DNA of 64,000 bases. Source: Syntrophopropionicum propionicicum_A. GTDB taxonomy: Bacteria; Bacillota; Desulfotomaculia; Desulfotomaculales; Pelotomaculaceae. The position numbers and the translations under genes were made by a program. Each line of letters starts with the position of its first letter. Within the stretch, counting starts at the first letter, position 1. Below, piece by piece: positions 1 to 8,300 of the stretch. The notes below the pieces were generated by a model. It searched no databases, was not told the DNA's origin, and saw only the letters and a list, made by a program, of their open reading frames with translations. The stretch covers positions 1 through 64,000 of the forward strand of contig NZ_JBMGJC010000007.1 of NCBI RefSeq assembly GCF_048984525.1, given 5' to 3'.

Positions 1-1
1 T

Positions 2-94
2 TATTTGGATTACTACAATAACCGTAGAATTAAGATCAAATTAAAAGGAATGAGTCCTGTTAAATACAGAACCCATTCTCTAAAAATCGCCTGA
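2..94 (+). pseudogene. C-terminal end of an IS3-family (IS150-like) transposase, cut by the window edge
   Basis: Frame 2 reads 30 residues, beginning YLDYYNNRRIKIKLKGMSPV, up to TGA at 92-94. The Y-x-D-Y-Y-N-N-x-R-x-K-x-K-L-K-G-x-S-P pattern is the typical end of the DDE transposase (OrfB) of IS3-family elements. The rest lies left of the window, so I cannot tell whether the element is complete. The element end follows at 103-127. Confidence 0.8.
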
Positions 95-102
95 TAAAAT
101 TT

Positions 103-127
103 TGTCTAGCTTTTTGGGGTCAGTTCA
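103..127 (+). mobile_element. Probable right terminal inverted repeat of the IS3-family element
   Basis: Nine bases after the transposase stop the sequence reads TGTCTAGCTTTTTGGGGTCA followed by GTTCA. This resembles IS150-group ends (TGTC..., T-rich, GGGG..CAGTTCA). The partner repeat and target duplication would lie outside the window. The following 150 bases are AT-rich and hold no gene. Confidence 0.6.
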
Positions 128-289
128 ATTAGGGCGGTTTTTTTTATTGATAAAAATAAATTTTTAACAATTTATTAATAATTTAAACATATTTATCATC
201 TAGAATACTTGAAAGGAGCTAGCTAAAATTTCAGTGCTTTACCCCTGGTACAATAAATTCTTCTATTCATATTAAGCGAGGTGTTACTG

Positions 290-538
290 ATGGTTAAACT
301 TTATGCCCTGAGTACCTGTCCCTGGTGCAAAAAAGCCAAGCAATTTTTTACCCAAAAGCAAATACCTTACGAGTTTATCGAGGTTGATTTGCTGGAGGAA
401 AAAGAACAGGATAAAACGTTGCAGGAGCTCAGGTATCTGTCTGGCGACGCGCTTTTTCCGTTAACTATAATCGGCGAAGAGGTAATCCTGGGTTATAAAC
501 CTGATGACTTTGAAGAGGCGCTGAAAAATGACAAATAA
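290..538 (+). CDS. Glutaredoxin-like (NrdH/Grx-type) thiol-disulfide protein
   Basis: The protein is 82 aa, the usual size for a small bacterial glutaredoxin. The dithiol site C10-P-W-C13 follows a short beta strand. A Phe-Pro segment near residue 62 stands where the cis-Pro loop is expected, and the tail G-Y-K-P-D-D-F is typical of the family. An upstream GTG at 281 is in frame, but GCGAGGTG at 276-283 is correctly spaced for the ATG at 290. The stop overlaps the next gene by 11 bases, so the two are translationally coupled. The neighbour is a ferredoxin-thioredoxin reductase-like protein, so ferredoxin may supply electrons to this glutaredoxin; that role is inferred. It is likely cytoplasmic. 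Confidence 0.9.
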   Translation: MVKLYALSTCPWCKKAKQFFTQKQIPYEFIEVDLLEEKEQDKTLQELRYLSGDALFPLTIIGEEVILGYKPDDFEEALKNDK

Positions 539-926
539 AATTATGTGCCCTGTGTGCCAGGTAGCTTTTATGGCGAAGGAACCGCCGGCAGAAAAAGGCA
601 CTGTGCTGTGCCCGGTATGCGGGGCGAAGCTTGAAATAACGGCATTCAGCCCGGAAATAATGGTTCGCAAATTCCCCCAGGATCCGGAAGTGGAAATAAG
701 GGAACGGGTGGACAACTTTGCCAGGCTAAAAGGCTATATATTTAATGAAGATAAGGAGCTGGTCATGGAAGGCCTGCTCCAAAAGAAGGAGAAATACGGG
801 GATTTCTTCTGTCCCTGCAAGATTGAAAATATTCCTGAAAATATATGCCCCTGCCTGGAAACCCGCAGGGGGCGGGTCCAAAAAGAAGGTATGTGCTTCT
901 GAGGTCTCTTCTACAAAAAGGGGTAA
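528..926 (+). CDS. Ferredoxin-thioredoxin reductase catalytic-subunit-like protein, probable selenoprotein (Sec at TGA 900-902)
   Basis: Residues 1-35 form a zinc-ribbon-like part (C7-P-V-C10 and C28-P-V-C31). The C-terminal half carries C95-P-C97 and C107-P-C109, as in the 4Fe-4S/disulfide site of the FTR catalytic subunit, which reduces thioredoxin-type disulfides with ferredoxin electrons. If TGA at 900-902 is a stop, the protein ends ...G-M-C123-F and lacks the last conserved Cys. Read through, it continues C-F-U125-G-L-F-Y-K-K-G to TAA at 924-926. That restores the family's closing C-x-C-G-L-F with Sec as the last cysteine. A stem-loop lies 25 bases downstream of TGA. The alternative is a nonsense mutation removing eight residues (end at 902). 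The FTR family is sure; Sec decoding is inferred. Confidence 0.8.
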
Positions 927-940
927 GGTTCTTACCCCTT
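903..940 (+). promoter_or_regulatory. Candidate bacterial SECIS stem-loop, also terminator-like
   Basis: Bases 918-927 (AAGGGGTAAG) pair perfectly with 931-940 (CTTACCCCTT) around a GTT loop at 928-930. The loop starts 25 nt after TGA 900-902 and begins with G, within the commonly used bacterial SECIS limits (loop about 16-37 nt downstream, G in the first loop positions, stem of at least 4 bp). The stem is followed by TTCATTATTTTTT, so it could also be an intrinsic terminator. Both roles are compatible with the sequence. Confidence 0.55.
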
Positions 941-957
941 CATTATTTTTTAAACTG

Positions 958-981
958 GAACCGCCCCTTGGGGCGGTTCCG
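958..981. repeat. Perfect short palindrome (GGAACCGCCCC / GGGGCGGTTCC)
   Basis: Two 11-base arms meet at 958-981 with only a TT centre. It lies between the FTR-like gene and the longer palindrome at 991-1050 and may help terminate transcription. The strand is undetermined. Confidence 0.6.
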
Positions 982-990
982 TTGTGGAAA

Positions 991-1050
991 CGTGTCAAGG
1001 GGACGGTTCTCTTGACACGATCGTGTCAAGAGAACCGTCCCCTTGACACG
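991..1050. repeat. REP-like palindrome, GTGTCAAG-GGACGGTT family, two 29-bp arms
   Basis: Bases 991-1019 (starting CGTGTCAAGGGGACGGTTCT) and 1022-1050 are perfect reverse complements separated by two bases, AT. Each arm itself begins CGTGTCAAG and ends CTTGACACG. Related copies lie at 3386-3842 and 17696-17782. The family looks like the intergenic palindromes found in many copies in clostridial genomes. No transposase of its own is present here. Confidence 0.85.
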
Positions 1051-1133
1051 CTATGTCGCACCGGGGGTTTACTAAATCATCCAGTTGATATATAATAACA
1101 TTTTATTATAATAACAGTTCTGGATGTGATCAC

Positions 1134-3362
1134 GTGGGCGAATACCAGGAACAGCTCCGTGAGGAGCGAAATTACCTTGAAAAAACCTTGTCTTTTCTAA
1201 AAAACGAAATAGAGAACATGATCGGATCCCTGTCCCAGCAAAAAAGCGGCCTGACAGCTTTAAGAAAAGATATGTGGGAAAATACCGTCCATTTTGCCAA
1301 CGACTTCGCCAGGCTTACAGAAATCACCCATTACCTTGCGGAACTTGCCAGCCAGTCCGCAAATTACGGCAATACATTGAAGCGTCTCGGGAAATACAGG
1401 AAAATGCTGTTGTCGCCTTATTTCGGCAGGTTTGATTTTCTTGAAGACGGACTGTCCGGCACTGAAAAAATATACATCGGGCTGCACAACGTGGTTGACT
1501 CCAAAAAGGGCGATTTTTATGTTTACGATTGGCGCGCCCCCGTTTCCAGCATATTTTACCGCTATGAGCCGGGGAGAGCATCATATCAGGCCCCTGCCGG
1601 AACAATCTCAGGCGAAGTTAAATTGAAAAGGCAGTACAAAATTCAGGACGCCGAGCTCCGGTACTTTTTTGACTGCCGTGTCGGCATCAACGATGAAATA
1701 CTGCAGGAAGTGCTGCGCGGCAAAGCTTCCGCCAAAATGCGCTACATCGTCGAAACGATACAAAAAGAGCAGGATGTCATTATCAGGGACACGGATAATG
1801 AACTGCTGATCGTACAGGGTGTGGCGGGCAGCGGCAAGACTTCTGTCGCCCTGCACCGGATTGCGTTTCTGCTCTACAACGGGCTGAACTCAAACCTGAG
1901 TTCAAACAATATTTTAATCCTTTCCCCCAATAACATTTTCAGTAAATATATCTCCAGCGTCCTGCCCGAGCTGGGAGAAGAAAACACGGTACAGACAACA
2001 TTCGAAGATATTGCGCTTAAACTGCTTGACGGAAGGCTGAAAACCGAGACCCGGAACCAACAGCTTGAATTTGTTATCTCCGCGCAAGACCGTGATAACT
2101 TGAGATTGCGGGACATAGCGTTCAAGGGTTCGGGAGATTTTGTGCGAATTCTGGACAGGCTGATCAGCCATTACGAGAGCAGCATAATTGACTTTGAGGA
2201 TATTTACTTCGACGGAAAAATCCTCATGACCAGGCAACAGATAAAAAACATCTTTTCAAGAAACAAAACCATCATGCCCATGGCGAAAAGGCTGAAAAGA
2301 ATTGAAAATATAATACTGGAGAGGATCCAACCATTACGCCAAAAAAGGCTGGAGAAGATAGAAAAGTTTGTCGCCCAAACCGAGGGCCATGACCTGGAAA
2401 TAAAATCATTCAGCCGCCTGCTTTCCATTAAAAAGTCCAGGACGTACGTTGACCGGATCCGCAGGTTCACCGAGGTCGATTACCTCAACCTCTACAAAAT
2501 GCTTTTTTCTAATGACGAACTTTTCGCCAGGCTGGCCGAAGGACTGAAACTGCCGGAGAACATCGGTGAAATAATCGCGCTGACCAGGGAAAACCTGGCC
2601 GCGGGGATGGCCTTTTACGAGGACTGCGCTCCCCTCTTGTATCTGAAATTAAGGCTGGAGGGCTGCACGGAGTTTAACGGGATCAGGCAGGTAGTCATTG
2701 ACGAGGCGCAGGATTATGATGTGATCCAATACGAGATTTTTAGACTCCTGTTCAAGGACGCCCGCTATACCGTGCTGGGCGACATCCACCAGGCTATTGA
2801 TAAAGATGTCAGCATGGCGCTGTATGATAGAATTATTGAAATACTGGATAAAAGAAAATCGGTAAAGATCATACTTAACAAAGGCTACCGCTCCTCTTAC
2901 GAAATAAACAGTTTCACCCAGCGGATCCTGGGCGTAAAGCGGGATTTCGTCTCCTTTGAAAGACATGAGACTGAACCGGTGATTATCACGAAGGATACCC
3001 TGGATAAACATGATGATGCCATAGTCAGGGAAATTGCCGATGCTGTAAGCAGGGGATACGAGTCAGCCGCAGTTATCTGCAAAACCGCGGCAGAGGCGGA
3101 GAAATTGCACGCCAGGCTGAAAGACAAAGTAAATATCAAGCTGGTGTGCTCCGGCAGCGGTGAGATTGAAAGAGGGGCGGTGGTCATTCCCTCTTACCTG
3201 GCGAAGGGTCTGGAGTTTGACGCCGTAATGGCCAGTGATGTTTCCGGGGATAATTATTGCAGCGAACTGGACAGAAAGCTGCTCTACGTTACCTGCACCA
3301 GGGCTCTGCACCGGCTGGCGCTGTTTTATACGGGAGAAAAAAGCCCCCTGATTGAGGCGTGA
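1134..3362 (+). CDS. helD: HelD-type UvrD/Rep-superfamily helicase (RNA polymerase-associated ATPase)
   Basis: The 742-aa protein starts with a long charged coiled coil (about residues 1-60), as in HelD, where this arm enters RNA polymerase. Walker A is G-V-A-G-S-G-K-T at about 229-236. Walker B V-V-I-D-E-A-Q-D lies near 520, and late helicase motifs K-G-L-E-F-D-A-V and L-Y-V-T-C-T-R-A close the protein. Length and order match HelD/YvgS, which frees stalled or DNA-bound RNA polymerase using ATP, rather than UvrD. The start is GTG at 1134 with only a weak ribosome site; no in-frame ATG lies just upstream. It is monocistronic between palindromic repeats. Confidence 0.88.
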   Translation: MGEYQEQLREERNYLEKTLSFLKNEIENMIGSLSQQKSGLTALRKDMWENTVHFANDFARLTEITHYLAELASQSANYGNTLKRLGKYRKMLLSPYFGRFDFLEDGLSGTEKIYIGLHNVVDSKKGDFYVYDWRAPVSSIFYRYEPGRASYQAPAGTISGEVKLKRQYKIQDAELRYFFDCRVGINDEILQEVLRGKASAKMRYIVETIQKEQDVIIRDTDNELLIVQGVAGSGKTSVALHRIAFLLYNGLNSNLSSNNILILSPNNIFSKYISSVLPELGEENTVQTTFEDIALKLLDGRLKTETRNQQLEFVISAQDRDNLRLRDIAFKGSGDFVRILDRLISHYESSIIDFEDIYFDGKILMTRQQIKNIFSRNKTIMPMAKRLKRIENIILERIQPLRQKRLEKIEKFVAQTEGHDLEIKSFSRLLSIKKSRTYVDRIRRFTEVDYLNLYKMLFSNDELFARLAEGLKLPENIGEIIALTRENLAAGMAFYEDCAPLLYLKLRLEGCTEFNGIRQVVIDEAQDYDVIQYEIFRLLFKDARYTVLGDIHQAIDKDVSMALYDRIIEILDKRKSVKIILNKGYRSSYEINSFTQRILGVKRDFVSFERHETEPVIITKDTLDKHDDAIVREIADAVSRGYESAAVICKTAAEAEKLHARLKDKVNIKLVCSGSGEIERGAVVIPSYLAKGLEFDAVMASDVSGDNYCSELDRKLLYVTCTRALHRLALFYTGEKSPLIEA

Positions 3363-3863
3363 AGTGAAACGCGAGATGTGAATGGACCGTGTCAAGAGGA
3401 CGGTTCTGTAGACATACTGGTTCTCAGGACCGTGTCAAGAGGACAGTTCTCCTGACACGATTTTTTCTCTTGATATAAAATTAGAAATCGTGTCACGAAA
3501 ACCGTCCCCTGGACACGCTCCCGCGTGAAGTGAGTAGGTGCGGCTTTAGCTGCACATTGGTCGGTTAAAACCGACCCTACAACTCATTGGGACCTGGAGA
3601 ATGAGATGTGAATGGACCGTGTCAAGAGGACAGTTTTTTCTAAGAGGCTTTTTCTCTCGACCGTGTCATGAGGACAGTTCTGTTGACACGCTTTTGTCTC
3701 AAGATTTAATAAATGAAATCGTGTCAACAAAACCGTCCCCAAGACACGCTCGGCAAACCGTCCCCTGATATGGAGGGGCTTTGTCAAGCCCTCTTGTTAA
3801 AAATCTATAAGCGTGTCAAGAGAACCGTCCCCTTTTGACACGTTTGACGGGATAAATCCCGCC
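3363..3863. repeat. Gene-free stretch filled with REP-like palindromes
   Basis: No credible gene is seen here. Copies of the GTGTCAAGAGGACRGTTCT family occur at 3386-3417 (partial), 3431-3517 (arms 3431-3459 and 3489-3517), 3618-3650 (partial), 3662-3748 (arms 3662-3690 and 3720-3748) and 3812-3842. A second hairpin family lies at 3533-3582, with hairpins GTGCGGCTTTAGCTGCAC at 3538-3555 and GGTCGGTTAAAACCGACC at 3559-3576, flanked by GTAGG and CCTAC. The phrase GAGATGTGAATGGACCGTGT occurs twice (3373 and 3605), so part of the block is itself a duplication. Confidence 0.8.
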
Positions 3864-5183
3864 CTACGACGGGGGGTCATCCTGGAGAAGCTCGTTTTGC
3901 CTGCGGAGCGCCTGGTTTTCGCTGGCGAAGCCAGCCCTGTCATAGTAAATTTCGAATGCCGGTACCTGTACTATTTCCAGCTCGGGGTAGCGCAGGGCGG
4001 TTAATACTCCGCCCATGGCGCACCCCTGGTCGATGTCGATAGTGTTGTTAACAAATACAGCTTCCGGCACCGGGTTGTGGGCGTATACAATAAGGGCTTC
4101 CCCGCTGTAATCTTTCGCCCAGTCCCGCCGCACCGGGAGTCCCTCCTCTGTTACTTCCCCCGTAACATCGCCAAAAAAGCAGAAGTTTCTAACCCTCTCT
4201 GTGACCTCGCCGATCATTTCCTCCCTGATACCGCCGTGGGAGACGACCAGCCTGCCCCTGTCCAGGATAAGGTACGGCGGCGCTTCCCGGTAAAGGTTAA
4301 TAAACTCCTCCCTGAAATACTCTCTCTCGTCATCCGGCAGCCCGTTTATTTCCGCTACAGTTTTTTCCAGGCCGTTGGCAATTTTAATATTTCTCCCCTC
4401 CAGGTAACGGGAAAGCTTGCGGCAGTGGTTACCGCGAATGTAAAATGCGCTGCCCGCGTCCGCCATATTCTTTACCAGCCAGAAACTGTCCAGGCTGCGG
4501 GGCCCCCGGTCGGTGATGTCTCCCAGAAAAACAGCCTTCCGCGCCTCAGGGTGGGTATAATAGTTAAACCGCTTCCGGTAACCCAGCTTTTGCAGAAGCA
4601 TAACCAGTTCATCGCAGCAGCCGTGCACGTCCCCGATAATATCAAAGGGGCCGGGCAGAGTAACCTCATGGCTGTTAATCTTTATGGCAAAAGAAGAGCC
4701 ATTAATATCATGTTCAGAAATCACGTGGACTTCGTCAAAGCCTTCGTCACGGACAGTTTTCAGCGTCTGCCGCAGCGCTTTGTGCATCCCGGCTATCACT
4801 GACTTAATCACCCGCCGTTCCCTGCCGGCGTTCCTGGCCAGGCAGATCTCCTCCGGCATGTCAAAAACAAGCAGGGCGACGTTGAAGCCATACTTCCTGC
4901 CGGTATTTAAGAGATCCCGGCGGGCCTTTTTGGTCAGCGCGGTGGAGTCGGCCACTGTGAACCGTCCCAGGGACAGGCGGCGCTCTATGATATGGCGAAA
5001 AAGCCTGAACGCCTCACCGGAGGCCGCCATATTTGTTTCAGAGTCGCTTACAACTACGCGGCACCGGTCCGACGACACTATCGCCGATTCCGTGAAAAAC
5101 CGCGTGGCAAACGTCGATTTGCCGCAGCCGGGCACACCGCACAACACCAGCAGGGTCGTGCGGGGCAAAGAGATAACGGCCAT
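3864..5183 (-). CDS. Polynucleotide kinase-phosphatase (P-loop kinase plus metallophosphoesterase), without ligase domain
   Basis: Residues 1-165 are a P-loop kinase with Walker A G16-V-P-G-C-G-K-S-T24. Residues about 180-410 are a calcineurin-like phosphoesterase with the metal motifs G-D-V-H-G, G-D-I-T-D-R-G, R-G-N-H and S-H-G-G. This order matches the first two domains of bacterial Pnkp, which heals RNA ends by 5' phosphorylation and removal of 3' or 2',3'-cyclic phosphate. Full Pnkp is about 850 aa with a C-terminal ligase; this one stops at 439 aa and no ligase or Hen1 gene is adjacent. The phosphatase half also resembles PrpE-type Ap4A hydrolases, so nucleotide substrates are possible. 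It is a single gene facing the repeat block. Confidence 0.85.
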   Translation of the reverse strand: MAVISLPRTTLLVLCGVPGCGKSTFATRFFTESAIVSSDRCRVVVSDSETNMAASGEAFRLFRHIIERRLSLGRFTVADSTALTKKARRDLLNTGRKYGFNVALLVFDMPEEICLARNAGRERRVIKSVIAGMHKALRQTLKTVRDEGFDEVHVISEHDINGSSFAIKINSHEVTLPGPFDIIGDVHGCCDELVMLLQKLGYRKRFNYYTHPEARKAVFLGDITDRGPRSLDSFWLVKNMADAGSAFYIRGNHCRKLSRYLEGRNIKIANGLEKTVAEINGLPDDEREYFREEFINLYREAPPYLILDRGRLVVSHGGIREEMIGEVTERVRNFCFFGDVTGEVTEEGLPVRRDWAKDYSGEALIVYAHNPVPEAVFVNNTIDIDQGCAMGGVLTALRYPELEIVQVPAFEIYYDRAGFASENQALRRQNELLQDDPPS

Positions 5184-5287
5184 CCAACCACCCCCATAAG
5201 CCTGATAAGTTTTTCTTTATCCTAATATCTTATATTATTAATAATTCCTCTACAAAACTTACCTTAATAAAACATTATATTACAATT

Positions 5288-5302
5288 TTCCCGAAGGTAA
5301 TG
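5288..5302 (+). promoter_or_regulatory. Shared upstream element of the two PAS kinases, copy 1
   Basis: TTCCCGAAGGTAATG, preceded by ACAATT, lies 76 bases before the kinase start. A matching element (TTCCCGAAGGTTATT preceded by ACAAAA) lies upstream of the paralogous kinase at 12947. It may be an activator site or a remnant of the gene duplication; I recognise no regulator for it. Confidence 0.35.
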
Positions 5303-5377
5303 TTTCGATTTATGTTGAATAACGGATACAATATGCAAAATTATTTCATCTTTTGAGACAGCTTTGGGGGAATTTTA

Positions 5378-8300
5378 ATGTTTTCTTTTATTCGCGAGTT
5401 GTTCCGGGATATAGCCAGGCGAAAACAGGTCAAAGAAGCGCTCAGGGAGTCGGAGGAGAGGTATCAGGCTATTTTCGACACTACAGGGACAGCGATATTG
5501 ATCGTTGAGGAAGATAATACTATTTCACTGGTCAACTCTGAATTTGAAAAGCTTTCAGGATATTCTAAACTTGAAACTGAAGGGAAGAAAAAATGGTCTG
5601 ATTTTATTACCAAAGATTACTTAAAAATAGTAAAAGAGTACCACCGCCTGAGAAACATCGACCCTGATTCCGCTCCTAAAAACTATGAGATCCAGTTTAT
5701 TAACCGGCAGGGTAAAACCAGGGATATAACTCTTACCGTCAAGACGCTCCCGGGAACCAAACAATATCTGGTTTCTTGTTTGGACATAACAAAAAGCAAG
5801 CGTGCCGCCAGGGCGCTGCGGAACCAGTCGCTTTTCCTGCAGCGCCTGATAGACAATATCCCCAACCCTGTTTTTCACAAGGACGTTAACGGCATCTACC
5901 AGGGCTGCAACAAGGCTTGTGAAGAGTTTCTCGGCAGAACTAAAGGGGAGATAGTCGGCAAGTCCGTCTATGAAATCTATCCCAAAGACCTGGCTGATAA
6001 GTACTACGAGATGGATTCAGCTTTGTTCCGCGAACCGGGCGTCCAGATCTACGAATACTCCTTTTTGTATGCGGACGGCACCAGGCGCGACGTTATCTTC
6101 AACAAAGCCACGTACACAAATACCGACGGCACCCTGGCCGGATTGGTCTGCGCTGCAGTCGACATCTCCGAGCGTAAAAAAACAGAGGAAGAAATACGGC
6201 AGTCCGAAGCCCTGCTCAGGTCCATTGTAGAAAGCCCCCGGAACATTATGACGTTTTCCCTGGATATAAATTACCGCTACATATTTTTTAATAAAGCCCA
6301 CCATGACACAATGAAAAACATCTGGGGGGCCGACATAGAGCTGGGCAAAAGCATGCTTGAATATATAACCTGTCCGAAAGACAGGGATAGAGCGGCGGTA
6401 AATTTTGACCGGGCCCTGTGCGGGGAGCAATTCAGCGTAATTGAGGAATACAGCGGCGAAAACCTGGACCGCAGTTACTGGGAGAATATATTCAGCCCAA
6501 TCGTTATAGAAACGGGAAAAACCATAGGGGTCACCGTTTTTTGCAGTGATATCTCAGAACATATCCTGGCTGAAAGAAAACTGCGCGCCGCCAACCAGCA
6601 GCACCTGGATATTATCGACTTTCTGCCTGACGCCACCTTCGCCATCGACCGGGATGGCAGGGTAATTGCCTGGAACCGGGCGATAGAAGAAATGACGGGT
6701 GTCTGCAAGGAGGACATGCTTGGCCGTGGTGACTATGCTTACTCAGTTCCTTTTTACGGTAATCAAAGACCAATTCTAATAGATCTAATTTTTTTGGAAA
6801 ACAGCAGTTTTGAATCAAGGTACGAATACACCGAAAGAAAAGAAAACACTATCTATGCCGAGGCTTTAACCCCGTGCGTTTATAATGGCAAAGGCGCCAT
6901 AATGTGGGGAAAAGCTTCACCGCTCTTTGACAGTGACGGAAACCTGATCGGCGCGATTGAATCCATCCGCGACATCACCGAGCGCAAAAAGGCTGAAGAC
7001 CAGCTGCGCGGCGTCAACCAGCAGCTGGAGGATATTATTGAATTCCTGCCTGACGCCACATTAGTAGTTAATAAAGACAGGAAAGTTATCGCCTGGAACA
7101 AGGCTATCGAGGAAATGACCGGGGTTAAAAAAGAGGAGATGATCGGCAGGGGAGACTACGCTTACGCCGTACCGTTTTACGGAGAACCCAGGCCGATCCT
7201 GATCGACCTTGTGTTAATGCCTCAAAAAGAGGTTGAGGACAAATACGATTATATTATCAGAAGCGGCGGCACTCTCATCACTGAAACAGACGTACCCTTC
7301 ACCTACAAGGGCAAGGGCGCCAACCTGTGGGGCATAGCCACCCTGCTGCTCGACAGCGACGGGAATGTTATAGGCGCAATTGAGTCCATAAGGGACGTCA
7401 CCGATCACAAAAACACAGTAGAAGCTCTGCGACTGTCGGAGCAGCGTTTCTCTAAAATCTTCAACGCCAGCCCCAGCATGATGTGCATCAGCACGGTTGA
7501 AGAAGGCCGCTTTATTGAAGCCAACCACCGTTTCTTACAGGTTTCAGGTTACAGCCGCGAAGAATTAATCGGCCTTACGGCGTCAGATATCAGTTTTTGG
7601 GTGAAGCCGGAACGGGCTGATGTGATTAAATCACTGCGGAAAAATGGGATGGTAAACAACCTGGAATGTGTATTCCGCGAAAAATCAGGTGAAGTGTATA
7701 TTGGGCTTTATTCAGCGGAAATAGTAAATTTTAACGGCGAGGAGTTTGTTTTGAGCGTGGTAAACGACATATCCGAGCGCAAGCGGTTGGAAGAGGAGAT
7801 GTCCCGGCTGGAACGGCTGAACCTGGTCGGAGAAATGGCCGCCGGCATAGGCCACGAGATCAGGAACCCCATGACCACAGTGCGCGGGTTTTTGCAAATG
7901 CTCGGGGAGAAACAGGAATGCAGCAATTTCAGAGAATACTATAACCTCATGATCGATGAACTGGACCGGGCCAACTCAATTATTACAGAGTACCTTTCCC
8001 TCGCTAAAAACAAGGCTGTAAGCAAGCAGTACCAGAACCTCAACCACATACTGAAAGCGCTGTTCCCCTTAATTCAGGCCGACGCCATGCGCACCGACAT
8101 GTATGTGCACATAGGGCTGGAAGATATTCCGGACCTGCTGCTGGACGAGAAAGAGATCCGCCAGTTGATCCTCAATATGTTCCGCAACGGGCTGGAAGCA
8201 ATGTCCCCCGGAAAGAAAATTACGATCAGGACGTTTGTGGAGGATAATGAAGTAGTTTTGGCGATACAGGACCAGGGCAAAGGGATCGAACAGGATGACC

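Noticed and set aside
745..1095. 116-aa plus-strand frame overlapping the FTR-like gene and running through the palindromes
   Set aside because: It translates repeat DNA, has no ribosome site and is out of frame with the conserved FTR motifs.
4077..5199. Plus-strand reading frames opposite the kinase-phosphatase gene
   Set aside because: They are mirror frames of a clearly conserved minus-strand gene with P-loop and phosphoesterase motifs.
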